DNA of 64,000 bases from Serpula lacrymans var. lacrymans S7.9 (lineage: Eukaryota; Basidiomycota; Agaricomycetes; Boletales; Serpulaceae). Both the position numbers and the translations under genes were made by a program. Location: contig NW_006763290.1 of assembly GCF_000218685.1 (NCBI RefSeq), positions 3,932,908-3,996,907 of the forward strand, written 5' to 3'. The notes beneath the pieces are model-generated. The model saw only the letters and a program-made list of their open reading frames with translations, searched no databases and was not told the origin of the DNA. Each line of letters begins with the position of its first letter. The first letter of the stretch is position 1. This document shows positions 11,395-21,918 of this stretch, in pieces.

Positions 11395-13924
11395 CTAAAA
11401 ATAGTTAGGTGCTTCACCTGGAGGCTCCAGTACACTACACTGAGGCACTAATTCCTTATCTATCACATCCCAATCCCAGTCATCATTGGTGTCTTCCGTA
11501 CTTCCCTGTTTTTCACTATTAGTCCTTACAATACAATGCAATTCTGTTGGATTTAGATGTGCTGTAGTCCTGGCAATGAACTTATGGATTTTTCCATTTT
11601 TGAGCATTTCAAGGCCTGCAACAAAATCACCTTGAGCTACAAAACCAGGATTACGACCAGGATGGCGCTTGTCGATTTTTTGTGTGTGTAATTTCTTCAT
11701 CATTACATTGAGCTCATTACTTGTTTCTCTAGCTCCATGGCTTGTTGTGCGTGGCTGCAACAAAACAGTCCCCTTCATTTCCTCTTCCAGCCAAAGAAAG
11801 AAACAGATATACTATTATAATTGACATACCAGCACCTACTTATGCTTTACTTTTCTGTACTTTTACTTTTCATTTCCAAGTCACATGACTGATTATGTGA
11901 CCATTTACTTTACTTTACTTTACTTTTTGGACTTTTCATAGCCACATGACTGATTATGTGACACATCACCTGACCAGTGTCTAGACTCAACATGTGACCA
12001 GTCACATGCTGCACATTGGACTTTGAACTTTATTTACAACTGTACAGTACCTCATGTATTGCAGTATATACCTAAGCAATACATGGGGAAGGACCCAAGA
12101 TTGTATCTTGTTGGTGTTGTCTCACATGCATAAAAATGACCCAACAGTAGTAAGTATTGTCAAACTCTTTCTCTTTATGCTAAACCATTTTTTCCAGCCA
12201 GAAGTTAAAATGCTCTTGAAGGAGATCAAATTCAATGAAGGATCCTGGAGTTCCACAAAGATTGACAAGCCAGTTACAGAATATAGCCCCTTTCAGCTCA
12301 GGTGAGAACTCCCACTTAAAATTGCAGTAGAGTTTGAGCAGGTACTGAGAATAGTACAGATTACCAGAACCTACAAAAGTGAATATCCACACTTTGAGGA
12401 CCTCCCAAACTCGGCCTGTATCACCTATAGTATTTGCCTCACAAACTTCACGCCGTAGAAGCCCATTCCATATGAAAAGTATAGCATTTGCAAAGGTAAT
12501 GTCTCTCTCTGGATGAGCTGCTTTTGGGGAACTCTCTGACAAGTCTGATAATCCTTCAAGACCATCATCTATGTCTATATCTGAGACATTATTTTCCCCA
12601 CTATCAACTGTCCCTGCTGACATTAAATCCACATCCAGTCTTGATATAGGCTGCCATGGTGAGCCAAGCGGCACAGCATTCAGCCTATCTGTGTTCATTG
12701 TGGGGTTTTGAGCAGAACTGTGGGTTTTGGTTGTAGCATACAGTTGTACAAGGATCCTGGCTGTATCAAACAACAAAGCAAAAGAAGGTAGGCTGTTCCT
12801 TGTGTGCACTGTAGAAAAATATTAAATAAGGTCATCACATGCAAGATAGTTTCTAGTAAATTTAGTGGTCATTATACACCACTTTGGCTAGCACCGTTCA
12901 GGTAACACTCACTGCCAGCAATTCAACAGAGGTGCATCTAAAGCAAGCTCCAGTAGATGTGATCCCTGGCAAAAATCAATCTTTTTTAGGACATTGGGAG
13001 TAGGTCATTGGGCTGTGTGTGCCAAACAACTCAAGATTGATGCATCATGTGGAAAGTCTTTGCCCCAATAGGTTCTAATAATTTGGCTGAGATCAGTCCA
13101 TTTTGTGTGCCATAACTCCAACATTAGGACAATACAATGCATGGACTCAAAGTCCCCTGTATGCATTGATAAGTATTTCCTGAGCCGTAAAATCTGATCA
13201 AATACTTTGCCATCTCCACTAAACACAACAGCTTGCTCTCTAATGTTTCATTGTCCAGGATCATCTGCGTTTACAAGAAGTCATAGACCGCATCCTTCAT
13301 GCCCTGCATATGCATTTTGTCCACAGCATTGGTTGCCAAGGGTATAATATTTGTACAATGTGTAGGTGTGACTTGATTCTTCTCAACAGTTTCCTTCATA
13401 TGCTGAACATCATTATTATTCATTGATGGTACTGGGACAAATTGAATCAGAGTCTCGAAGAAATGGAGTGTAGTTATTTGTTGGATATGAGAGAATTTGA
13501 TGTCATTGAGGATGTCATCTGGATGTAAGTCCTTTTGTTCACATAGCCTTTGACGCCGCACTAACTCGTCTATATCAAAAGCGGCAGGATTGAAATCCTG
13601 CATTTCAATAGCCATCCCAGCAAAACCCTTGATCATGTGGCTTTCCCGCCCTATTATATAGTCTCATTGTCTGGAACAGGCTTGACTGTTGTTATCAACC
13701 ACTTAAAAATACAAATACCTGCCCAAGCCAGGTTGTGTGGCCTCTTTGAGCTGGTCCTGCATAGCATAGGCCATCAACTTCAGGGCCTCATAGACAGTAT
13801 TGGACAATAGATCGGTCAAGGCGGCTATCAACACAAAATTGGGAGTAGTGTGCTTTGGTTGCAGAAAATTATAGGCCACAACAGAGGGCTGACAAGTTGG
13901 AATGGTTAGACCTGATAAATGCAA
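11395..13924 (-). pseudogene. DUF6589-like protein, copy 1 (unit 1)
   Basis: Coding blocks run from 13924 down to 11395. In order: LSNTVYEALKLMAYAMQ; IGRESHMIKGFAG; DKMHMQGMKDAVYDFL; FSGDGKVFDQ; WEVLKVWIFTF; CNFKWEFSP; NWLVNLCGTPGSFIEFDLL; LLQPRTTSHG; and an acidic C-terminus with DDWDWD. Copy 2 at 17655-19119 shows the same blocks in the same order. The C-terminal half matches my knowledge of DUF6589, a family of unknown function expanded in Agaricomycetes. The short motif GDGKxFDQ with its conserved Asp, in both copies, could mark an active site, but that is inference. The copy is broken: frames shift at about 13226/13271 and 13636/13703, and an unrelated repeat (11822-12060) splits the exon after the NFWLE motif. 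It converges with the helicase pseudogene at 8743-10840. Confidence 0.65.
11822..12060 (+). repeat. E-box-rich repeat inserted in DUF6589 copy 1
   Basis: A reverse-orientation copy lies at 31207-31388 and a partial copy at 42679-42766. The repeat starts TGACATACCAGCACCTACTT and ends CAGTACCTCATGTATT. It contains a (TTTAC)n run at 11904-11926 and clustered near-palindromes such as TCACATGACTGATTATGTGA; the copies at 31k and 42k read TCACGTGACT. Comparison with copy 2 shows that DUF6589 copy 1 is interrupted between about 11800 and 12110. No clean target duplication was found, so the class (LTR or MITE) is open. Confidence 0.55.
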
Positions 13925-14580
13925 GAGCCATCAAAGTGTCAATGGTCCCCTATTAACTAACATGTCAATGATGGGCTAATTGGGCACAACTGTTCCTTAC
14001 CAGGTGATTGGGGTGATATGTCCTGGCTACTTTAACAACATCACCCCGGCGAGGAGTCTGCCTGCTATACTTGGATAGCAGGAACCACAAAGGCCCATTA
14101 GCAAATTTAACATTGGAGCGATGCGAGACTTATGTGGATTGGCCATAAACAAGTCCCACAAGGTGGCCCATTGTTGGAGCAGATGTCCCATTGAGGAGGA
14201 AGGTAAGTGCTTACATGTGTTGCTAATTTTGTACTATCTTCCCATTATCATCTCTCAGGCAAAATAGATGCTCAAGGAATCTATTTGCCTGAGGAAATAA
14301 CCAAGTATCCACTTTGCATCTTGAATAGAAAGTAAAATACTGTCAAGTTTTTGTTCTGATGCACAGGGTGATTTTTGAGGGGTTGGAATGCTTGCCATAA
14401 CACAATAGCTCGAGAAAGATATTAGTATTCTCATATTTTATCTATATACATACCCGTTATCTGATGTTTTAGAGCTACTACAAACCAAACAACCACTTTT
14501 TTGACTTGACATGAGGCAGAGACTGTGATAAGTGTGAGTTTGCGGAGTCTGATTGGCATAATAATGGAAGCATGATTTGA

Positions 14581-14635
14581 CTTAATAGCACCAAAGGGAG
14601 GGCTCCCACATGCCACTGTTAAATTAGAGCAGACC
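14581..14635 (-). repeat. Right inverted terminal sequence of the helicase/DUF6589 unit 1
   Basis: The reverse complement matches 8440-8495 in three blocks (ATTTAACAGTGG, GGAGCCCTCCCTTTGGT, TTAAGT). The plus-strand version recurs at 20315-20376, to the right of unit 2, where similarity continues outward through GACCTTATTTACAA. Confidence 0.6.
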
Positions 14636-14640
14636 TTATT

Positions 14641-15839
14641 TACAATATATTAATTGATTATCATCAATATTAATATTGAATTAGGTCAGCAAGAGAGACT
14701 AAAGCAGACTATCGATCCAGAAGGGAGACATTCTGGAAAACAAGGTCTGCCGCAGTTGGCAAGGGTGCAACCGTTGCTCAGGCCTTTGGTCTTGAGCTGT
14801 TGGTGATAACAGTTTTTTGATGTACTTTACCTTAGTAATACAATCACATGTCAAAAATTTTGATGTGGCACTGCGATAAAGTCAAGAGATTAAGCCCCTA
14901 TTGAGAGAATCTACTCTCTTGAAGAAACACAGTGGACAGTGCTCATTTTCTCTGTTTTACAATCTCAGTCCCTAATTTTTCCAGTATTCCACCATTTCCT
15001 CAGATGCCATCAACCCCTATCAGCTTAGCTCATAACCACTCCAAGTCTCAATTATTACCCCTTTTTTTCAATCAACTCCCCACCCTTTTTTTACTCAGCC
15101 CTACACACCTTCACCATCAATGCCAACGCCTCAAGCTGGTTCCCAGCATTAAACACATCAGCAAAAAATACAAATAACTTTATATATAATTGATAAATAG
15201 GCTCACTAGACTTTCACTGTATGAGATCTTCTGAAAAAGATGATGGTGTTAAAATCTCTTGCAGCTGTCAACATGCTAGCACAGTAAGTCAATTTCTAGG
15301 GGGCCACAACTCACATTTACCTGTGCATATCTTGCAACTGTGGTTCAATCATCCTGATGGTCATCCAAAACCTAATCAAGACATCAGCTCAATAGTCACT
15401 AATACCAGCCATACCACGAGGCCAGATATATGTACAATTAAACATTTACCACCATGCTGCTTCAGCATGGTTTTCTCAGACGCTGTGGCAGCACATTTAT
15501 GTTTCACAGCAGGTAGTTGTACTGACTTGAAGTTTGGGGCCAAGAGTGGTGTTTTCCACTCAAGGGATCTAACAGGTGAGTAATTCAGTGGGAGCAAGGA
15601 GGCCAGGACAAGACCACTTACATATTTGTGGAGCTTTTTGGCCTACAGATGAGACTCTCCTGTTGGTAGCTAAGGGTGCTACTACATAGTTGATCAGGTA
15701 AGGTTGGAGGTCTGAATGCACACATCTGCAACTCTTTGCTGACCCAGCCCTGATGAAACCCATACATGCAGCCATGCTCTCATTGGACTCTCCTGCTAGT
15801 TTATTGTCATTATTATTACATTTTTGCTTCAATTTTTGA
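14641..15839. other. Unassigned sequence between the two helicase/DUF6589 units
   Basis: A plus-strand open stretch at 15221-15583 has several cysteines (ISCSCQH, PPCCFSMVFSDAVAAHLCF) but no family I recognise. Pyrimidine-rich sequence at 14930-15120 has no clear coding sense. I looked for a left terminal sequence of unit 2 matching 8440-8495 and did not find one. Confidence 0.35.
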
Positions 15840-17523
15840 GCGCTCAATTAACTGATCTGTCTCTGAATGTCATCAACAGATTGCCACAGAAGATGAAGAT
15901 TGATGTGGGGTACAAGGAGTTTGTTGGTGTGGATCAAGGCTAGAAGGTTAGTGGCTAATTGGAGCTTGTGGAGGTGGTTAAGAACCTCCTTGATGGTTTG
16001 ATCAGGGAGAAACAAGGCCGGTGGGAGATATTGGTGGTGTTGAGATCAGCAGCCTTTCAGATCTTGTTGTGTGTTATAATGAGCCAATCAGAGTATTGCT
16101 GATGCATATCCGTGGTAAGTTGATCTGATGGTGTGAAAAATTTTGTTTGTTTCTTGATCACAGCAGGTAGAAGAGGAGGTGTGTCAGGGCAATAACCTGA
16201 GCAGTTGCACTGGGAAGTTGTGGTGATCTGTGGTGTCTTCTTGCACGTACAACAGAGACAAGGTACATTAGAGGATGGATTATTGAAGAGGTTGTTTTGC
16301 TCAATAACTTTGCAGGGAGCCACAATGAACTTGGCTGTGTGGACATTGAGTTGGTTTTTGATGGTATCCGCACTGTCTCCACTGTCTGCCAAGTTGGCGG
16401 CTACCATTTTTGACTGGGTAACGTACAAGATACCTTGCGGGTCTTTCACTCTGTTTTTCTGATGTCCAGCTCTGCCTTGCTTCTGCACGACAACTGCAGA
16501 TGTCTGAGCTCCCGCTCCCAGGACCACAACATCAGTTACATCAAGGGGATTAAAACAGGCACAGATGAAGTCAGTGGCAGTGATGATTTAGGCCCTTGGG
16601 TCCTCGCAAAAGAGACACCAGGTCTCAGCATTGGACAATGGTGAGTTAAGTGAGTTATACATGTGGATACTGATTTTCCGGTCACAATTGGCTGCCATTA
16701 ATGTATTATTCCACAGGTATATGTGCACACACAAACTAATGTGAATTGTTTCACAGAAGATTATTGTTTTGCGGCAGCTGTCAAGGATCCAGATCAGATC
16801 TGGGAATGAGTGGTTCCCTATCCCTTGGGTGCGTTCTTGAATCACAGTCCACAAATTGGCATATATATTTGATCTATGTACTAAATGGAATGAGACTACT
16901 TTGAGCCCTAGAAAATTGCAGACCCACTGCATTAGCGGGCCAGTGGGCAGTGTTGCTGTCAGGTCAATCATAACAACCTGTGATAGAAAATGTGAGGTCA
17001 CATATCCAATTTGTTGAAAGACCTGACAAAATTCATTTCCCCAGGTGTCTAGGAGGTGAATTTTGTCTATAGACAGTGCACATACTTGTGTCCAGAACAT
17101 AGGGTGACAGAGTAGGCGCTCAGATGGCTTTGAGCTAAGTTGCTTAGGCAAGATTAGTATCAGCAACACCTGCTTGCTAACAATCTTCCACAGGTCCTTG
17201 CCTTGCTTTCATGCTTCTCATATGGTATATGAGTTGATGGCTATGGCATTTAGGCCATATTTTTGAAACTCAAGTTCCTATAGGCAATATGAGGTAAGTT
17301 AAACCTGGTCACTCACCACCACCTCCTCTAGGCCATTGGTTGGAAAAATGGCCACCATAGCTGGGTCTTTTGGTACAATTTCCTTAGGCTGGCACAAAGT
17401 TGGAATATTGGCAAGGGCGGATATGATTAGCATGTACATAAATATGTATCCCATTTTGCCTCCACCCATTGGTACAAGGGCCATCAAATCCTGGCCATCC
17501 AATGATTTACAAACAACATCCAT
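15840..17523 (-). pseudogene. RecQ-like helicase, pseudogene (unit 2)
   Basis: Four exon-like blocks follow one another on the minus strand. 17523-17299 holds a Walker A region LVPMGGGKMGY (canonical form GSGKTG; the Lys is kept) and FPTNGLEEVV. 17169-16588 holds IDKIHLLDTWG where RecQ helicases have DExH, then LTATLP (motif III) and RKTIIFCETI (motif IV). 16527-16057 holds QKQGRAGHQKNRV (motif VI, Q-x2-GRAGR-like), a cysteine cluster CLCCTCKKT ... CNCSGYC, and HNKI. The last block, to about 15840, reads LATNLLALIHTNK. Degenerate Walker A, DKIH instead of DEIH, and GRAGH instead of GRAGR suggest it is inactive. Unlike unit 1 it lies head-to-tail downstream of its DUF6589-like neighbour, 130 bp away on the same strand. 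Confidence 0.65.
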
Positions 17524-17654
17524 GACATAAGCTACAAAGACTCAAATGACTGCCTCACAGATTCTACTAGTAAGTTCCCAGTCACCCATTCCACTGCCAG
17601 CTATAAAGACTCTCACAGATTCAAGCACCTAAAGCATTCCTAATTTGACATTGA

Positions 17655-19119
17655 TTAGTATATATATCCCTCTGGTGGTTCGAGGCCACCACGGCATGGC
17701 AAGAGTTCTTTGATCAGCTCTGGCCAGTCCCAGTCCTCATTGTCATCTCCTACTCTTACAGTACTACTTTCTTGTATTTGTGTTGTTCTTGTAATCAAGT
17801 TTTGCAGCTTCCCATTCTGCATCAAGTCCAAACCCACATCAAAATCATCTTGTGCCAAAAATCCTAGATCTTGACCTGGTCTGCGCCTGTGTACCTCTTC
17901 CTTCCACAGCTTTTTCATTATTACTTGCAATTCATTCTTGTCCCCCCGGGTGCCATGGCTTTTTGTCCAAGGTTGCAACAATACCATGCCCTCCATCTCC
18001 TCTTTCAAGTGCAGGAAGAACAGCACATGCATGGAGATCACCCAACAATAGTAAGGGTCATCAAACTCCTTTCTTTTATGCTGAACAATTTCTTCCAGCC
18101 AAAAATTTGAATGTTCTTGTAGCAGGTTGAGCTCAATAAACCGACCCGGCAACCCATACATGTTCACCAACCAGTTGCTGAAGATGGCCAATACCAAGGC
18201 CGGGGAGAACTCCCATTTAAAATTACAGAAAAACTTGAGTGATAGGGATTTTTCCCTCCTGCAAATGTGAAAATCCAAACTTTCAAAGCCTCCCAAAGCC
18301 TCCCTGTATTGCCCGATGATATGGCCTGACATATTTCCTGCCACAGCATTCCATTCTGTATGAGCAAAATTGTGTTAGCTAAGGTGATGCCCCGGTTGGG
18401 ATCAGTTGATCAAAGGTTTTACCATCCCCACTGAAAATAACCAAACGGTCTCCTAGCGTTGTATCATTAAGAATAAGCTGAGTTTTGATTAAATTGTATA
18501 CTGCATCTTCCATGCCACTAACATGCATTTTGTCTGCGCTGTTTGTAGTCAGAGGTATGACATTTGTTTTCTGAGTAGGTGAGATTTGATGTCCCTGTAT
18601 ATTTTTTTCGTTGATCCCCAAGGCCGGAATGAAATCAATCAAGGCCTTGAGGAGATAAAGAGCTGTGGCTTACTCTAAGTGGGGGAAATCAATGTCTGTA
18701 AGTATTACATCTGTGGATAAGTTCTTTCTCTCTTCCAGCTTTTGTCGTCTAATGAGCTCTTTAATGTCTAGTGCTGAATCATCAAAGTCATCATCAAAGT
18801 CTTGCATTTTGACAGCCGTACCAGCAAATCCTTTAATCATGTGGCTTTCTCTCCCTATCCTGGGGTCCCAGATCCTCAAGTATGCCTGAACATTATCGCC
18901 AACCACTGAAAAGAATCACCCTGACCCTGAACAAGTTGCTTCCCTCAACGTCCCATGCATGGCATGGGCCATTGTCCTAAGAGCCTCATAGGCTGTATTG
19001 TAGCTTACTGAATGGTGTAGACAGCTCTTCACATGGAATATGGATCTGTGTGCTTTCATGGCAAAGAGATATAGTTCTTGAGCTAGAGCTAGCATGTTTG
19101 CACGGTTGGATCCGATCAA
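17655..19119 (-). pseudogene. DUF6589-like protein, copy 2 (unit 2), 5'-truncated
   Basis: Blocks from 19119 down to 17655 match copy 1 in order: ANMLALAQELYLFAMKAHRS; IGRESHMIKGFAG; DKMHVSGMEDAVYNLI; FSGDGKTFDQ; WEALKVWIFTF; CNFKWEFSP; NWLVNMYGLPGRFIELNLL; NFWLEEIVQHKRKEFDDPYY; LLQPWTKSHG; and an acidic end with NEDWDWPELI. The 3' block (18344-17655) is open and longer than in copy 1 because it has no insertion. Frames change near 18380 and 18650, and about 60 residues between the GDGKTFDQ and WEALKVW blocks present in copy 1 are missing. The 5' end is cut at 19120 by TIR element T1. The function is unknown. Confidence 0.65.
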
Positions 19120-19289
19120 CATCAGGAAAAATGGGGGTAGCTATATAGAGCTATATAGCACTATAAGTACTCATAAAGCTGTTATAGTGGTCAAACCCGT
19201 TACAGAACCCCTGCCATCTATAGAGCCTCATATAGCTCTATAAATACTCTTATAGGTGTTGGAAATTGTCGTGTGGCTGATAGAAAAAA

Positions 19290-19400
19290 ATTAACACAGA
19301 CAGGATTTAAACTCTCAACCTGCTAGTCAGCTTTTAGGTGATGAGCAACCTATTACCACACATCACATTTATCCACTACACCATGAGAGCTTATAAAATA
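19290..19400 (-). repeat. tRNA-like block, second copy of the 3305-3412 module
   Basis: The minus strand shows TGGTGTAGTGGATAAATG and, further on, CAGGTTGAGAGTTTAAATCC. The spacing and flanks match the module at 3305-3412, so the two T1 elements share it by descent. Confidence 0.5.
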
Positions 19401-19894
19401 TATCATACAGGTGTTATATATTGACCTTTCATGGACTTATATTATTTTTTTACTCATTGCCACTACTTATATTTGGATAAATCATTATTCTTATTTTATA
19501 AATATCAAAGATACAAACTACTATCTCACTAATACAGGCTATATAATTGATTAATACTGTATGATTTATTAGCCCTTTTAAGCACCTTGAACTATATTAT
19601 AACTATGAACTTCACAGCTATAGGAGCTATGTAGGCTGCTATAGGCTATAAGAGCACTTATAGTACCTTGCCTATAAGAATATACTTGACTCCAAACACT
19701 TTTGGCCTCTTTCTATTATTGAACAAATTTATTAGATTAATCCAGAGTTTGAGGGAATTATAGATACTTCTCCCCTTAGTTAAGATTTTGCCTACTACTA
19801 TGCTATAAGAGCTATAAGAGCTATGATTGCACTGATAGTACTATAGTTTCTATTATCATAACACAATGGGATCCGCACCTGTGTACAGTGATTC

Positions 19895-20010
19895 TGGACC
19901 TTCTGGGCATGCAACCAATCAGTATGCTTTCCAAGTACGCCTTGGTAGCTTAGTTGGTAAAGCACCAGACCATGAAAGCTGGAGTCCCAGGTTCAAGCCC
20001 TGGCCAATGT
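19895..20010 (+). repeat. tRNA-derived SINE-like head with Pol III boxes
   Basis: The stretch at 19939-20010 is 72 nt long and nearly folds as a tRNA. The acceptor pairs 6 of 7, the D-arm is GCTT/AAGC, and the T-arm CCAGG-TTCAAGC-CCTGG pairs perfectly. The anticodon arm has one extra base. The A box TAGCTTAGTTGG (19946) fits the Pol III consensus and the B box GGTTCAAGCCC (19990) fits 9 of 11. A second copy, with 45 bp of shared 5' flank, lies reversed at 58502-58597, which shows this is a dispersed repeat rather than a tRNA gene. Confidence 0.6.
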
Positions 20011-20314
20011 ATGTTTTCTCATACTATAAACAAATGACATAATTTGTCATCTTTGAATGCATTTATATATATAGGTGGTGGCTATATAGCGCTATATAGC
20101 AAAAGGGTTTTTCCTGATGCACCACTAGCATAGATTAACACCAACTAAGCATGTTATTCTCAACAAATTGCATCAGTTTTAATCACCCATTGTACCAGGT
20201 GCTATTGACTTTCTCACCCAGTAATTTTTGGCAGGAATTCACTGAGGGCTGAGTTGGGCTGTCTTTGTCTGAGTTTCCTCTGAGCTTGAATAAAGCCTGA
20301 TGATTCTTAGTATT

Positions 20315-20376
20315 GGCACCAAAGGGGGCACTGCACACACCACTGTTAAATTGGAGCAGACCTTATTTACAAGATA
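20315..20376 (-). repeat. Right terminal sequence of unit 2, third copy of the terminal motif
   Basis: It shares CACCAAAGGG, then CCACTGTTAAATTGGAGCAG and ACCTTATTTACAA with 14587-14648. It stands on the same side of DUF6589 copy 2 as the 14581 motif does for copy 1, about 1.2 kb away because of the T1 insertion. No left partner was found. Confidence 0.5.
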
Positions 20377-20466
20377 TGTTCGACTAGTTACAAAAATGAT
20401 TTTCTATATACTGACTTTTGGACACATCTTTCATGATTTCTAAGCCCTACAAAGTCCCCAAGTCAT

Positions 20467-21641
20467 CCCCAGTAAGAAACGACAAACTATATACTGAATT
20501 ACATCACAATTTGTTGGATATTCGATGTGATTCGGTATATGTCTTAAAGCTACCGTAATCCTAGATTATTTTTGAATGTAAAAAACCCGTATCCAACCAC
20601 AGTGATAGCACAGAAATCATTCAATTTAGTTAGATGGTTCCCGTTATATTTTGCTTATTAAATAGAATATTTGAGTTATAGCAAATCAAATTGAATTTAA
20701 AACTAAACTAATTACATTGAATTAAAACAAATGGTACCAAATATGAGCAATATGGAGTAAATAAAAGTAAATGAGAATGGGATGGGGGGTGAGTTGTCTG
20801 GCTCCCCAAAAACACAACTTCATTATTCCACTAAAAATAACCCTTTTGGCACTGCTATTCCGTTTCAAGGGCCTTCGCTGTAAGTTTCTAGGTAGATGAT
20901 GAGATAAGATGCCTCAGAAACAACTGTGTACCCACATTGTAGCCTTGCAGGTAATCATCTGTATAACTTATTGGTTAGAAAGAAGCCACAACCTGTTTTT
21001 TGAAAGGAAGTCTTGAGTCTTCTTTGACTTTCCCGTGGCCATTTGAAGTAGCGCAAACAATAAGATAGCTATAATGAAAAAAGAATATCTGAAAGATATT
21101 TAACTGAAGTAGTGGGGCCACTCCCACAATTCTACACTATTCATCAAAATCCCTTGTTAAGTGAGTGCAGACCTGTCTGATAGCAAGTGGGAAATACAAG
21201 TGTTAGTAAAGATTGTGGCTGAGATGGTGGTACAGGACAAAGGATGAAAATGAACATGTGCAAAATATGACCAAATATCACTGTGGGCTTTGGCTTATTT
21301 AAGCCCAGCTTATATGCTGAAAACATTCAATTTTTGCTTTTTCTAGCCAATCAGAACTCAGGATATAAGGTGGGCTTAAATAAGCCAATGCTCGCAGTGT
21401 ATATGGGCACACAATTATGCAAGCATGACTGCAGCACTGCACGAACTTGCGACGCTGCAGTGCATTGCGTTTTGTGTACAAGTGCATGAGATCACACACA
21501 ATTGCAAGTTCTGTTGACTCGAAGTCGCACCCCAAAATCGTGAGAAAATTTTATGATTAAATTAGATTCAATGTAAATGGTCTGATTCTGAGTCGGGATT
21601 CTATTTAATTTGGTGTATATTGTCGTTTCTTACTGGGGGGG
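20467..21641. mobile_element. TIR element, family T2 (CCCCAGTAAGAAACGACAA ends)
   Basis: The 19-bp terminus CCCCAGTAAGAAACGACAA at 20467 is repeated in inverted form at 21620-21638, followed by extra G residues. GTCAT flanks both sides (20462-20466, 21642-21646), a probable 5-bp target duplication. The interior is AT-rich and has no transposase, so it is non-autonomous. It contains a smaller inverted repeat at 21283-21392. Confidence 0.7.
21283..21392. repeat. Small inverted repeat (hairpin element) inside T2
   Basis: Arms of about 31 bp (TTGGCTTATTTAAGCCCA followed by CTTATAT) face each other with three mismatches around a short AT-rich centre. It could be a miniature TIR element nested in T2 or a fold-back structure. 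Confidence 0.5.
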
Positions 21642-21918
21642 GTCATCTTTGGTGGAGATTTCGTCCACTTCACAAAATTGCGACGAGTGGTCCCATTCGT
21701 TACTAGGTATTGTCAAGAGACAATTTCGGCTATGTTAAACAAAACTTTACCCAGGAACAGCTGGGGACGAGCCTAGATGATGATTTTATGATTCGAGTAA
21801 ATCAATATTGTAAGTGTATGAAACACATTCGTGAACGAGATAGTCAAGAGGAAAGTGCAATGATAAAAAAGAATATTGCACAATAAATATGTTTTGCCCA
21901 GTAGATTAATCTCTTTAA

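Larger units (their letters stand above)
19120..20119. mobile_element. TIR element, family T1, 1 kb, non-autonomous
   Basis: The ends CATCAGGAAAAA (19120) and TTTTTCCTGATG (to 20119) are inverted copies. The subterminal regions are rich in GCTATATAGAGCTATATAG. There is no transposase ORF. It carries two tRNA-like modules: a minus-strand one at 19290-19400 shared with the T1 copy at 3075, and a plus-strand one at 19895-20010 shared with 58502-58597. The flanks (CAA / CAC) do not give a clean target duplication. It sits on the 5' end of DUF6589 copy 2. Confidence 0.7.

Noticed and set aside
19939..20010. Functional tRNA gene
   Set aside because: The anticodon arm has an extra base and the same sequence with its flank recurs at 58502-58597, so it is a repeat.
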